64,000 bases of DNA from Gari tellinella. Its lineage: Eukaryota; Mollusca; Bivalvia; Cardiida; Psammobiidae. Below the pieces are notes generated by a model, which was not told where the DNA came from, searched no databases, and worked only from the letters and a program-made list of their open reading frames with translations. A program made the position numbers and the translations under genes. The stretch covers positions 47,302,356 to 47,366,355 of the forward strand of contig OV277870.1 of the NCBI GenBank assembly GCA_922989275.2. Direction: 5' to 3'. Position 1 is the first letter of the stretch; every line of letters starts with the position of its first letter. This document shows, piece after piece, positions 11,651-24,300 of this stretch.

Positions 11651-12721
11651 TAAACGGGTTAAGGGTTAGTAGCAACATTGAGGAAACTGCCATTTAAAGG
11701 TTTTCACTAGAGAAACTTTGTTTTAAAATTTAGTAAATGTAATCTATTTTGTACTAAACTGAAGTACATAGCAGACATGGGGTAAAGCAAAAATGTAATT
11801 GTAATTGTAATGCACTGTAATGCATTACATTTTCCAATGAAATTGAATGTTATGTGTAATGCAGATATTTTTGCATTACATGTAATTGTAATTTAATGCA
11901 TTACAGTGCTCAAAAAGCAAGTAATTATAAGCATTACATGGCATTACTTTTGTAACAAAGATGTCAGAAAACACTGTAGATCTACTAGATTAATTTGTAT
12001 TAATTGGTTGAAGACTGCATGTACCAGTATTGACAAAGATACTTGTGTTTGATATGCAGTAACATGGAGCACCAACATTCACTGTGTCAACTTAAAGTTC
12101 CAACAATGATATTTAATGTGCTCAGCTGAATAGTGTATTAGATTTGCATGGGGAAAGCATAAGTATATTAACTGATCAGGTCTAAATAAAATAGGTTTAT
12201 CTTCAATCATTGAAAAAGTTAATCCTTATTATTCTTTATAAAGGTAGATATCTAAAGGTCGTTTATTTGTACATGTTTTCTGCTCAGTTACTGAAAGTGA
12301 CCTTTCCACTGTTTTCAGTTCTATCTTTCACACAGTGTGATCTTAGTACCAAACAGTTTGGATCTGGATGGATGGTAGAGTCAAACAATATCTGATTTCC
12401 ATCCAAACGCTTCCAGTAAGGTAGGGTTTGGCCGGAAAAGGGTTACAATAGGTGTGAAAACTTCACATTGACACCTCTATTATGAAGTTATACAGGTGTA
12501 AGCCAAGAATGGCTGAACATGCTAGTGCATTTTCAAAGTATTTAAAAGAAATATATATCATGGGTTTTTTTCAAGAGCTATTTATGATGCATAGAAAATA
12601 GAGAAAATCATAGGTTGCTCAACAGTTTAAGCTTGACATTCTTTCGAAGAAAAAAACTGGCACCTGTTATTAATGCCATTTATATTGAATTTCATTTGTT
12701 GTTCTTAGTCTTATGTGCAGG

Positions 12722-12790
12722 AGTAGGAACAGAACAGAACTGAACTTTATTTTCTCGAATTCTACATAACATAGAATATATGAGGTTCAA
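12722..12790 (-). repeat. Non-LTR-like 3' tail inside the hAT-like element
   Basis: On the minus strand AATAAAGTTCAGTTCTGTTC and a short TTCTG repeat resemble the 3' end of a non-LTR element or SINE. No coding part was identified. Confidence 0.35.
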
Positions 12791-13084
12791 CAAAAGAATA
12801 TAAGTAATTACTGTCACGTGGTTTTTATACTTTAACTAATTTTAACTAATATCTAATATGGTGAGGGGGAAGGAGGCTGTATAGGAGCTTCTTTGAAGAA
12901 AATGTTTAGCTAACGTATCTTAAAAACTATTCTTCCATACCCAGTGGTCACTGAAAAGGGGCTTTGACTTTTCAAGCTCTATACATGTATTCTTATGTTT
13001 CAAATCTCTATAAATGTAACTGACAATGAACTTGTAGATAACAACCTATCAGTTGGATAATATATATGCTTATTAGTAATTTTA

Positions 13085-13960
13085 TGCTCCCCTTTAGGAG
13101 GGGAGCATATAGTCGCATCTGTCCGTCCGTCACGCTTTTGTCCGGAGCATGTCTCTTGAACGATACACCGTAGGTCGATGAAACTTGATACGGTGATAGA
13201 GAATGACATAAGGAGGCGCAGTGCACAAGAACCATAACTCTCTTATCTTTCAATTTTGAATTATCTCCTTTTTACTCATAAAAAAATCAATTTTGTCCGG
13301 AGCATATCTTTGGACTGTTACACCGTAAGTTGATGAAACTTATTAGTGATAAAGGATGGCTGATGAAAGAGTGCAGTACACAAGAACAGTAACTCTGTCA
13401 TTTCCCAATATTGAAATATCTCCCTTTATTTCAAAAACAAACAACCAATCAATTTTGTGTGGAGTATATCATTCTCTTGACTGTTACACCATAGGTTAAT
13501 ATAACTTGATACAATGATAGATGATGACATAAGGAGGTGTAGTACACAAGAACCATGACTCTGTCATCTCCCAATATTGAATTATCTCCCTTTTCTATTT
13601 AAAAGAAATCAAATTTTGTTTTTAATCTCCTGAGCATTGCATTGTAACTTGATGAAACTTGATACAGTGATACGGGATGAATGATGGAGTGCTGTACTTA
13701 AGAATCATAACTCCGCCATCTCCTAATATTGAATTATCTCCCTTTTTATATAAAATCAAACCTTCTGGAGCATTGTAACTGGATGAACTTTGATACTGTG
13801 TTAGAGGATGACAAAAAGAAGTGTAGTTCACAAGAATTATAACCCTGTCATCTCCAAATATTGAATTGTCTCCCTTTTTACATAAAAAACCATATGTCCT
13901 GAACGTTACATCATAAGTTGATGAAACTTGATACTGTGTTCACCTACTAAACATGTTATA
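13085..13960. repeat. Tandem satellite, about 155-base units
   Basis: About five diverged units share TTTTGTCCGGAGCATAT, ACACCGTAAGTTGATGAAAC, ATGACATAAGGAG, ACAAGAACCATAACTCTGTC and TTGAATTATCTCCC in order. Units begin near 13135, 13290, 13450, 13613 and 13755, with a partial one near 13890. Lies inside the hAT-like element. Confidence 0.85.
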
Positions 13961-14461
13961 TAATGGGGTTTTTCTTTTTAGGGAGCATCCATAATTGGGA
14001 ACGATATATTCTTGTTTCAGTCATACTTTTTGAATTTTTATTGTTATCATAGCTTGAAAACAAAATGTAATGTGTAATGTAATGCATTACTTTGCCAATG
14101 TAATTGTAATTTAATTCATTACAATTCTAAAAGTGGAGTAATTGTAATTGTAATTTAATGCACTGTTTTGGCAATGTAATTGTAATGTAATGCATTACAT
14201 TCTCAAGTAATTGACCCCATGCCTGGTACATAGTATATACATCTGTATATACTATTTTTCTGTCTTTATTTAATCTACTTTTATACTATCGTTCTAAACG
14301 AAACGACTAAAGTTAACATTCTATTGATTTTGAATTAATACATTACCTCAAACATACGCATTTGTATGCCTTAAACTATTTTCCTGCAATGGACAATACT
14401 TTCAACCTGTTTAAATGGCCAACTGTCAAAATCTAGAAACAGATAATGGTGTAATGTATTA

Positions 14462-14689
14462 CAGTGGAGAATGTGTTATTCTTTCCCAATAAACGCGTTT
14501 ACGCTAAAACTATTATTTGCAGTGCAAACAGTTTGGAGCCAGATCAGACTGATCAGGCTCCAAACTGTTTGCCACCATGATAAACATGAAATATCAGAAT
14601 TGTCCAAAAGATGTTCTTTTCTACGTTTTAGTGCTTTGCGTTTGCGTACGTTTGCGTTTAAACGGGAAAGAATAACAGATTCTCCACTG
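14462..14689. mobile_element. Family A MITE, copy 4, shortened hairpin
   Basis: TA-flanked TIRs. The hairpin clamp is deleted so that GATCAGA and CTGATC directly abut (14543-14557). Confidence 0.88.
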
Positions 14690-14699
14690 TAAATAATAA

Positions 14700-14995
14700 A
14701 AAATATGTGTCATACTTGTTGATCTTGATCACATGACCATTTACTTTAAATGGATCGCTAGATGAAGGAATAAAATGTCCAGTTGTTCGTGAATAATACG
14801 TATGGTTAACAATCACACATGCAGTGTGTTCGCAGTGGGTACATGTATTTTAGCTACAACTGTTGCAACAGTCTAGATCCAGACGAGACGCAGAGCAACT
14901 CTGCATCTCATCTGGATATAAAATATTTTTCACTCTGATTATGCGTTTAAAAGGAATTAATTGACAAAACAAATCGGGGGGGGGGGGGGGGGGTC
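14700..14995. other. Sparse region with a degenerate hairpin core and poly-G run
   Basis: A diverged core (CCAGACGAGACGCAGAG and its partial inverse) lies at 14870-14925. A poly-G tract of about 17 bases lies at about 14977-14993. Confidence 0.4.
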
Positions 14996-15004
14996 GCAGA
15001 CGGC

Positions 15005-15160
15005 AATGTGACGTAGCATGCTTGAGGTTAGTGACCTAGCATGGTGGCACATGTAGCAGGTGGTTAGTGACGTAGCATGCAGGAGATTACTGACGTAGCA
15101 TGCTGGTGGCTGGTAGTTAGTGACGTGTCATGCCATTGGTCAGTGACGTCGGCGTCTAGG
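15005..15160. repeat. TGACGTAGCATG repeats
   Basis: Five or six copies of (A)GTGACGTAGCATG, spaced about 25-45 bases, in two main forms (TGACGTAGCATG and TGACCTAGCATG/TGACGTGTCATG). Each holds a CRE half-site, TGACGT. Confidence 0.7.
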
Positions 15161-15535
15161 ACTTCTGGCCCGGCAGTTTATGCGAAGTTCGAAGAGCTCC
15201 ACCGAGCTGGTTAACTCAGATGCTGTTGCCAGAAAGATCTTTTTGGCACGGGAGTCTACAAATAGTAAAAAAACAAAAAACTCACAAATTGATACATGTA
15301 TGCCAGACGAACTTATATTTCCACTCTGAACCTAGCGACGAGTATACTCATCATTTACAAATATATATTAAATCTAATAATGATAAATAAAAAAAGAACA
15401 CATGTCATAAGCAAATATTGTAAACCCTGATCCTTCTTCAATGTCTTCACTATTTGTTATTTTTCAACATATTGTGAAATCAAGCAGCCATAAATAGTCA
15501 CAAATGGAGTAGACCTTTAGAAAATGGAATTGTTT

Positions 15536-15690
15536 ATTTGAAGTTGTGTTAAGCAGCCACTATTTTATACCAAGTTATAGTCTACTTTCAATCCGAATGA
15601 CCGATCAGCCGACTGTACATTCACTCCCCTGATCATTGAACCGTCTGGCCTACAATATTGAGCACTGCTAACATATGGCGCAAGCAATGC
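15536..15690 (-). other. Tentative 3' exon candidate with a poly(A) signal
   Basis: Single-copy minus-strand sequence beside a foldback element. It contains possible acceptors (TTAG and TTAGCAG near 15667-15672), an open frame ending YNLV-stop near 15565, and AATAAA about 30 bases further on. It does not show the closing family motif expected after GGMTFVT. Joined in phase 1, the frame closes after about 12 residues (VLNIVGQTVQ). It is listed only because it has the layout of a terminal exon downstream of exon 6. Confidence 0.12.
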
Positions 15691-15706
15691 AGTCGCAGTA
15701 CCGGCT

Positions 15707-15953
15707 CTGGGGCCCGTTTCATAAAACTTCGTACGACAAAAACGGTCGTAAGTCAAAACCTTTAAACGCATTAAATTTCTGATTTTTCCATCTAATATTT
15801 TCTTGTGACATCTCTTTGGACTCGTCTTTTCAAGACGATTCCAAAGAGACGTCACAAGACACGATAAGATGGAGAAATAAATAATAATTGAGACTTTTAT
15901 AATATGACTTACGACAAAATTTGTCGTACGAAGTTTTATGAAACGGGCCCCAG
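15707..15953. mobile_element. Family F foldback element, copy 1
   Basis: Ends CTGGGGCCCGTTTCATAAAA and its inverse. Arms continue with CTTCGTACGACAAAAACGGT and AAGACGATTCCAAAGAGACG, nearly palindromic throughout. Confidence 0.85.
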
Positions 15954-16009
15954 ACCCGTCACGGGTATCCATTTTAATCCCTGCATGGATAGGAGCAATT
16001 TGTGGTCCA

Positions 16010-16150
16010 CGTCTTGTTCAAGAACATTCTTGTACATCATCGAGGATTCAGAAAAAATCCCCTAGTCAGACTACTGGTTCGGCGGGGGATCGAACTCACG
16101 ACCCCTGGTACCGTAGTCCAATTTGTTTCTACTGGACTACTGCTGCCGGT
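16010..16150 (-). repeat. tRNA-derived SINE head
   Basis: On the minus strand, GCAGTAGTCCAGTAG (A-box region) is followed after about 30 bases by GGTCGTGAGTTCGATCCCCC (B box), with spacing like a tRNA. The 3' continuation is unassigned. Confidence 0.55.
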
Positions 16151-16470
16151 TTATTATTCAATTAACCATTTTAACCCTAGTCACAAATAAATACTTGTCC
16201 ATTGTTTAATCAGTCTCACTCTGGCGAGTAAACTGGTTCTTTTCAAACAGTAAAGACCCAGATCCAAATTCTGGTTAGAAGCTGCACTTTTTGTGATGTT
16301 GCATTATATTGTACAAGTCAACCCTAACTAGTAAAAAATAAACAAGGCAAATGGGTTAAGGTATTTTGTGTCTGTCGACTGTAAACGATAAAACAAACTC
16401 TGATGTTACCAGGCACGTAGATTAAATCTTTATTCTACGTCCATGATGTTACATAGCAAAAGTTTAATCC

Positions 16471-17130
16471 ATTTATGCCCAGTGGATTCTTCCATGTTTA
16501 TATATTGGATTAGTCTATATTTCATCAAAGGTTTTCCTGGTTAAATTTTTCATTTTCATTTTGTTTTATAGTGAAATTCTTATCAACAAACAGTATAAAC
16601 GGAATATCACACACTGTAGTGATATTCCTTTTATTATATACCTAAACTGTTTGGGACTAGATCTAGATATATATGTTGTTCAATCGAATAATCAAATATA
16701 CGCACACATGTAGGCCCCTATATGTTAAAGATTCTACGTTCATATGCAATCTTAAACTATTTCTGGAAGTCATGTGACTACCAATAAATTACGTTTTTAT
16801 TTTTTTGATGACGTATTACTTTGTTCTCGATTGAATCCGTTATTTTAGAAGTGGCGTTTTGCAAATAACAGTCATTTAAGCGTTTTAGAGTATGAGTAAT
16901 AAATCATGTACAAATTGTATGCATAAAAGCAGTGACGTCAACATTGTGTAGCATATATACCATCTGATACGGACCATCTGATACGGAAAAAGATTGTTGG
17001 GCCTGTATTCGCTTGTTTTTAGAACAGTTATATAATAAAGAATGTGATCAGACGCCGCATTATGCGGCGTCTGATCAGAGTTTACACTGTTTGCCTAGGT
17101 CCCATATATGGAATCATGGGCACAAATGGG
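16471..17130. mobile_element. Family J element, interrupted
   Basis: Starts AATCCATTTATGCCCAGTGG and ends GGGCACAAATGGGTTAAA. The central hairpin right half is at 17044-17095. About 430 bases (roughly 16600-17035) interrupt the left half of the hairpin after AACAGTATAA. Confidence 0.6.
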
Positions 17131-17426
17131 TTAAAGGCGTATATAAAAAATATGAGACATGTATTCCTAGATATGGTAATGAACTGTACTTTGACCAATT
17201 TTAAACACATTACAAATAAAGACGGCTTTGAAATCGCTGTTTTATCTTTTAATACTTCAAAAAATATTTATAAAACGGTATAGTATGGTCATACGTGTAT
17301 CATATAAACCCCACAGCTAAGAAATGGGATGGGAAAGTAATAACTCGTGAATTTTTTGTTAAGATTATCCGTTTGCAATATTGAAACTACATCGGTACCT
17401 TAACCTACAATATTCTTGGATATATA

Positions 17427-17672
17427 CAGTGGAGAATCTGTTATTCTTTCCCGATAAACGCGTTTACGCTAAAACTATTTTTTCTTTTACAAACAGTTTT
17501 GAGCCAGATCAGACGCCGGGTAACCCGGCGTCTGATCTGGCTCCTAACTGTTTGCCACCAAGATAAACATGAAATATCAGAATTGTCCAAAAGTTGTTCT
17601 TTTCTACGTTTTAGTGCTTTGCGTTTGCGTACGTTTGCGTTTAAACGGGAAAGAATAACAGATTCTCCGCTG
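17427..17672. mobile_element. Family A MITE, copy 5
   Basis: Both TIRs (right one CCGCTG), TA flanks, hairpin at 17492-17560. Confidence 0.9.
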
Positions 17673-17694
17673 TACATATGTCTTATTGTACATG

Positions 17695-17783
17695 TTCATG
17701 ACTGTATAGATTGGAAACATTTTCTTCAGTGGAGGAATAAATAAATTCCGCTAAAAGGCACTTTTATTGGGTAAAGGGTTAAA
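17695..17783. mobile_element. Family I fragment abutting exon 6
   Basis: ATTGGGTAAAGGGTTAA at the right edge and CTTCAGTGGAGGAATAAATA match family I copies near 11450, 25080 and 41330. It starts about seven bases past the proposed exon 6 donor. Confidence 0.6.
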
Positions 17784-17790
17784 CACGAAC

Positions 17791-18397
17791 CTGTAACAAA
17801 GGTCATGCCTCCTGTTCCCCGGAGTGAGAGTAGACGCCTATTGTACAATTGCTCTTCTGTCAGCACACTGTCAGTTCTCTGGTACCCGTTCAACATTTGC
17901 TGGAACACGAAGCCTGCTCTAATATTTCTCGTGTCCAATGTATAAAGAAACAGATGACCAAAATTCTTGGTGTATCCAACCATCAGAATATATCGCCCCC
18001 TGCAGACCTTTTTTGTGGTGAGTACTTCCGGTTCCGGCCCACGAAAGACTGACGACCCGTCGAACTCCTGAATGAGTGTGCGATCCGGTACTGGATCACT
18101 ATTGTACAGAACGGATCCTTTAGTCCGAAGTTCCAGATCGCTGCCAGTGTTGGCAACTAGTGAAATGTCATCGCGGCCGCACGCAAATACGCTGAAATCT
18201 CGTGATCCATAGGTAATAATCGTGTTCAATTTATCGTCATCGTCTGGGTCAGTTTGTTGAGTTGGGCCTAGCACCTCTAAATCACCAAGTTTAAAATCAT
18301 CCTTAATTGATGTCGAAAACGTTTCTTCAAGATCGTAATTCTGGAGTGGTTGCGGGTTGCCTGATGCTGACCCTTCACCGGCGAGAAAGACAAAGTC
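17791..18397 (-). CDS. MSP130-like gene, exon 6 (GPEPE block)
   Basis: This 607-nt exon encodes residues 301-502 plus one base, after a poly-T acceptor ending TTATAG. Blocks in order: FVFLAGEGSASGN (ANEGD region), DDKLNTIITYGSRDFSVFAC (family LYSYGGRSFSIWD), RGPEPEVLTT followed by GRYILMVGYTKNFGHLFLYT (family GPEGLTVG..GRTYAFVGLERTGGIMVYD), and LRGTGGMTFVT (family PEGLTFV). The end is placed at GTTCGTG (donor at 17790). Reading on would add 21 residues derived from a repeat element before a stop near 17726. GTTCGT is a poor donor, so a repeat-induced truncation is the alternative. Confidence 0.8.
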
Positions 18398-21300
18398 CTA
18401 TAAAAAAAAAAAAGGTATGTTTATCGTCTTCACTTGCCATGACGCAATCAGCTTAACCCATTTGAGCCCAGTGGATTATTCCAAGTTTATATATTGGATT
18501 AGTCCATTGTTTAGAAAGGCAATGCCTGGTCAAAAAATTTCATTTTCATTTTGTTTTATATTGAAATTCCTATCAGCAAAGAGTGTAGACTCTGATCAGA
18601 CGCCGCAATATGCGGCGTCTGATCAGAGTCTACACTCATTGCCTATGTCCCATATGTGGGATCGTAGGCACAAATAGGTTAAAACAACTGTCAGCTGCTT
18701 TTACTTCTCAGATTCAAATTTTAGGTATTTTGACTGAAGACATTCAAATTGGCCATCCAAAAGTCCTGATCAGATGTCGCGTAAAGCGGTGTCTGATAAG
18801 GATCCAAGCTGTTTACAAATAACCATTGTACTCGCAGGGCAGTGACAGGGTTAATTATCTCCCTTACAGTAGAGACTCTGTTATTCTTTCCCAATTAACG
18901 CGTTTAAGCTAAAACTTTTATTTGCAGTGCAAACAGTTTGAAGCCAGATCAGACGCCGGGTAACCCGGCGTCTGATCAGGCTCCAAACTGTTTGCCACCA
19001 AGATAAACATGAATTATCAGAATTGTCCAAAAGTTGTTCTTTGCTACGGTTGAGTCCTTTGCGTACGTTTGCGTTTAAACGGAAAAGAATAACAGATTCT
19101 CCACTGTACCTTGATCTTGACTTTAGTCACTGCTTTTAAGTTTTAAAATGTGTGTTTAACTCTAAATAATGCTTACGCTTAAATCTCCAACGTCCTTTTA
19201 AGTGCTGCTTTTATATCTGATATATAGACGAGACCTTTCTATAAACTCAAAACAAATGATTTAGGTTACCTTGACCTTCAGCATAGGACCCGCAGTTAGG
19301 TTGCGAAATCTAGGTTTAGGTTTTGAAAAATGCTAACAAGTCCTATGTCTCCTGAGGTCTTACTTTCATATTTGTTTGCATGTTCGTATGGACAGGACAC
19401 TTCAATGCACACAAAAGTTTGACCAAGAAAGACAGTGACCTTGAATTTAATACCAGTGTGTAGGTTTCAAAATCTGCATGTAGGGTTAAAAAATGTTTAT
19501 AACTCCTATGCCCCTTGATATATTGTTTTTATATTTGATATCATGCGTAAATGGACAAGACCTTTCCTTACATACTTTTGACCACAGTTACATTGTCCTT
19601 GGACTTGTACATGTAGGGTATGCGTCTAGGTTTCGAAAAAAATGCCCATAAGTCCTATGTACCTTGTGATATTTCTTTCATATGTGATATGCACGTGAAC
19701 ATGTTCAAGACTTTCATACATGCAAAAAAGTTGACCCTATTGACTTTGACATTGGACTTAGGGTCCATGTTTAGGTTTCGATATTTTCGTTTAGGCTCGA
19801 TAATCCTTATAGCCCCTATGTCCCTTGAGGTAAAGCTTTCATATTGTGTATGCATACATGTGTGTATAAAGACACGACATTTCCATGCACGCAAAACGTT
19901 TGAAACTTGTTGCATTGACCTTAGACTAGATTCTTAAGTTTCAAAAACGTGCCGTCGGTGAGCTTTGTTGTATCTCTGAAAACTCTTGTAATGCAATGCC
20001 GCATGCTTTTTGGTAAATGTTCAATGTTTAAACATTAATTTGACAACTGAAGAGAGCATTTTGGAGCGAATGTTGTGGATTGTACATGAACTGTTAAGCC
20101 TTTGAAAATATCATTGCATATCATCAAAATTTGTATCATTAAAGGACTATGTGAAGATGTAGTTTCACAGATTCACTAGTCATTTCGTGATTGACTGTAG
20201 CATAACGTCCTTTAAAACGCCGTGTATGTTATCTGTATACAGTTGAACTTCGATATATCGACTAGCTTAACTCAAGGTTTCCGATAGTTCGACACATGAA
20301 CTGCATTAGTTCATGCTCGGGTAAGTCGAACATACCCATATTTTAAAGTTTAAACGTGGCTTAGCCACGTTTTAACTTTGAAATACGCGATTTTTTATTT
20401 AACTGAGTTTGAGATATCGACGTTTGACTGTACTTGTCTTATATCAAAAGTGTAGAAATAGATATGATTGCTCCCTGAGAAACCATCTTAAGAAACTCTG
20501 CACTGATGTAAAAGTTGAAATATATCACAAAAAAGACGTAACTTGCTTTCTCATTTTTAACGTTTTCAGCGCCAATTTATTAGTTATATTGTCGTTTGCC
20601 TGAATATTGTTGTCCGCAAGATCGTTTTTTAATCAGATTGTAGAAAGTATCGCGCGGCGATAGGTCTGGAACCAAACACTGTGCACAAACAATATTAGGC
20701 GATATTGGTTCGGCATCATACTACTAATATATATGTCGCTGTGACGTAAAACCAAACTCAATCGATCAATATTTAGGCATCTTCGGCGGTAAATGAGTTC
20801 AACAGAAACTAATGGTAAACACATCTGTTATTTTCTACACTTTTAGCTCCAAGGTAGCTCGAGCTTTCTCGAGAAATGTCTTATGAAACTTTGCTTGAAG
20901 AATATAGTAGATAACAACAAAAATTTGCCAATAAAGGCACAATAAACCGTTTGGTTTGTCACCCCCCCCCCCCCCCCCACCCAAAACAAAACCACCAAAA
21001 ACACATTCAAACATACAAACAAACAAAAAACATCAAAACCAAACAAACAATAAAAGTTCTCCAAAACGAGTAAAGTTGACTATCAGTGTCGTGCAATGTA
21101 TTATAGATTCTATGAAAAGTTTCGGTAAATCAGTGACATTCAAGGTAAAGAACGTCCCAAACTCGTAGCTTTTACTCATATAACGTATAGCTACCGTTTA
21201 CTGTTAGGGGAATACCTTCGATTGTTATGCCTTTCAGTGCTTTGATTAGTTTGAAAAGCAGAAGTGAACTTTACGAAATATATAAATTTATGATACACCG

Positions 21301-24300
21301 GATGTTTATACAATTTAAAGATAGGAAATTTAACTAAAAAAACCTCCCACCCTATTCTAATTGCTTAGTACTCTGTGCTGCGTAGTTTGTATATATATAT
21401 GTATATTTCAGATCTTTGAGATGTTTAAGAGCTGTTTAGAAGATGTTCCATTTACGTCGTTTCTCGTGATTTTCACTGATATGATTGCGGTTGTCCGGGA
21501 GATGTTCAGAAGTCGTACTATCTACGGCGCGGCTTTCACAGCAATGTCTGCGGTTGCGTAAATGAAAAACAACAACATCATTATTGTGTTTGAAGGACAG
21601 TTTAACCTGACTCCGGTTGCGAACAACATTAGTGTTTGAAGGACTGTTTAACCTGACTCATGTCTCCGATGGTCAGGCTCATATACTAATTGTACTATAA
21701 ATGTTCCTCAATTTGGAGGTTTATTGACTTGTGAATTGCTAGTGCGACTTGAGTTTACCGCAACTCGAGTTTAATTGAATTGATAATTGTGTGACTTGAT
21801 TGTACCTCAATTGGAGGTTAACTGAATTCGGACTAGATTTTGTACCTCAACTCAAGGTTTGTTTAAATGTGAATTTATTGTACCTCGGCTGGAGGTTTGG
21901 GCCTGCCAATCCGTGTCTGTCGGCGGCCCCTATAATTGTAAGGTTTTAGTGAAAGCCGCAGCGATATATTTGGTACACTTATTAATAAATATAAGTTACA
22001 CTTTGTATTGTTTGATGTATTGCATCCACAGTAAAAAATAAATATATGATTAATGATATTTAAGATACTTCTACTACTACTACTTATAATAATAATAATA
22101 AAAATAATAATAGAAATAATAATAATAATAGTGATTACACATAATTTCAGTCGATTGTGGGCGAGGAGGGATAATTGTTTTATATATTCCAAAGGGATAT
22201 ACATAGGTCTACAGTACGGCTTTCATCAAACGGCCGTCGAATAAGGCCAACTCTCCAGTAGTACACAGAAGCGTTTCCTGTTCGGCGCGGGGGGGGGGGG
22301 GGGGGGTGATTAAACAAACGGCTTAAGATCTACTTTGAAACCTAGACTGTTTGGATAGTGTTATAATGACCATTTGCAGGGATCAGATCGCACAGTATAT
22401 ACCTAAACAACTTAGTTTGTATCTATTCCTTTAAAGCTTTAACAATGATCAGTCCTCTGGCTGAGACCTGTAACTCAAAGCTACACTTACCCTGACAGGG
22501 AATATCTGTAGAACTGAAGGGAAAAAGCAGTGATTACATGTACATGTAATTACTAGTGTATTTCAGGGATTACACATAGTCCCTGGTTGGTTTATGAATA
22601 CAATGGAGAATCTGTTATTCTTTCCCGTTTAAACGCAAACGTACGCAAACGCAAAGCACTAAAACGTAGAAAAGAACAACTTTTGGACAATTCTGATATT
22701 TCATGTTTATCTTGGTGACAAACAGTTTGGAGCCTGATCAGACGCCGGGTTACCCGGCGTCTGATCTGGTTCCAAACTGTTTGCAATGGAAATAAACGTT
22801 TTAGCGTAAACGCGTTTATTGGGAAAGAATAACAGATTCTCCACTGTTAATCATAGCGGGTTGGTTTAGTGTAAATGTACACAAATGAATTATTAAAACC
22901 GCCATTAACTGTTTTGAGTATTAAACATATGTGACCACTTTCAGCGAGCTGCAAGTAAAGCATAGCGCGCCTTAATACACATTTTGTTTTACTTTCAAAC
23001 TGCTTTAAGCTTCCATCTGTTAGAAAATAGAAACTATTTCTTATGATACAAATTCATGACGTTATAATTTGGAATTATATTCCTCAGTGTAGGAATATAC
23101 TTATGGCGTAAAAAGGCGTATTTATTGGGTAAGGGGATAAATGGATATCAAAAATCCGAATACAAAATGTAGTTAACACGTATACACACTATATGCACTA
23201 CGTTTACATAAGTATGTGAACATGTTATGTAATATATTACTAGTAGATGCATTTATATACTTCCATATATACTATGCATATTCTAATGCACATGGATGAG
23301 GGAGAGAATGAATGTGTGTCTGAAAATAGGTTTGGATGTATGAGGTGTGTAACTCTGTATGTATATTTGAATAGACATACAGAATTAGAGAAACAGTCTT
23401 TCAGTCTCAGAAAAAGCAAGCAGACAACCAACAAAATAAACTTGCCAAAAACGAAAACAAATAATATTTCGGGCAAGGATTCTATTTGATTAAGATTACA
23501 CCAACAGTGGAACAATACGACTAACGTAACAGACACGAGGACAACGACAGACACAACTTATAAAATCAAAACAACATATAGAGTGACTTACCGACTGCTT
23601 CTGAAATAGTCCCTTTAATAATCCACACAATACACTATTTAACTGTAACATAACACTCGCAAAACATTAATGACTTGCACTTGCTGAATATAAATCCACT
23701 CCACATTTTACCTGTAAACCACTAATTGACACGTGTATAAACAACTCATGCAAAGCATGCTGTTTGTGAATTGACATATGTAGTAAAAATAATAAGATTA
23801 TCTGTGACTATGGTATGTAGCGAAATATTCATGTTAAATGAGTGACTGGAGTTTGAAAGTATGTATGGTAGGGAAAGTGCTCATGTATTTGTATATATCT
23901 ATATGTATATGTATTAAATGAGAGAAATAAAGAATATATACATACACCCTGTAAAATATATATTTACCATTTTCCTTATTGATTGGCATGATATCTGTTC
24001 CGCCATGTATGCTGAAAATACAGGCCACAATCTAAGTCTTGCTTCTTTGGGACTCCTACTCCCATCGAATCCTTTCGTGCCTCCTCCAGCTGACCAATCT
24101 ATTAATAAATTAATAGCATGTTTTATAGATAATGCAGTTGTGCAATAACAACCAGACATATAGCAAAGCAAAACAAAATAGATCAAACTTAGATACAGTG
24201 GAGTTGTTATTATTTCCCGCTTACACAAAACTAAATGCAAACGCACTTAACTAAAGTAAAATAGAGAAAATGACAATGTTTTAAAAGGGTTGACGATATT

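Larger units (their letters stand above)
11772..14225. mobile_element. hAT-like nonautonomous element, 2.45 kb
   Basis: The element starts CAGACATGGGGT and ends ACCCCATGCCTG, a 12-base TIR with one mismatch. It is flanked by an exact 8-bp direct duplication GTACATAG (11764-11771 and 14226-14233). The CAG start and 8-bp duplication are hAT hallmarks. Just inside each end lie clusters of TGTAATTGTAATGCATTACA. The interior holds a tandem satellite (13130-13945) and a retroelement-like tail near 12725. No transposase ORF is seen, so movement would require a helper. Confidence 0.85.

Noticed and set aside
13085..13960. Possible CRISPR-like array
   Set aside because: Units are about 155 bases, diverged throughout and without short conserved repeats separated by unique spacers. 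It is a eukaryotic satellite.
16010..16150. Possible functional tRNA gene
   Set aside because: A and B boxes are present, but a full cloverleaf with paired acceptor stem is not. Fits a SINE head better.
21361..21561. 66-codon ORF with a hydrophobic start (MLSTLCCVVCIYICIFQIFEM)
   Set aside because: Looks signal-peptide-like, but there is no following domain, no splice context and no second support.
23950..24000. Apparent frameshift in exon 5 of the MSP130-like gene (another frame reads GTDIMPINKENGKYIF)
   Set aside because: The frame continuing through QSIRKM ends in phase 0 at a good donor and joins exon 6 in frame as DFVFLAGEG. No frameshift is needed.
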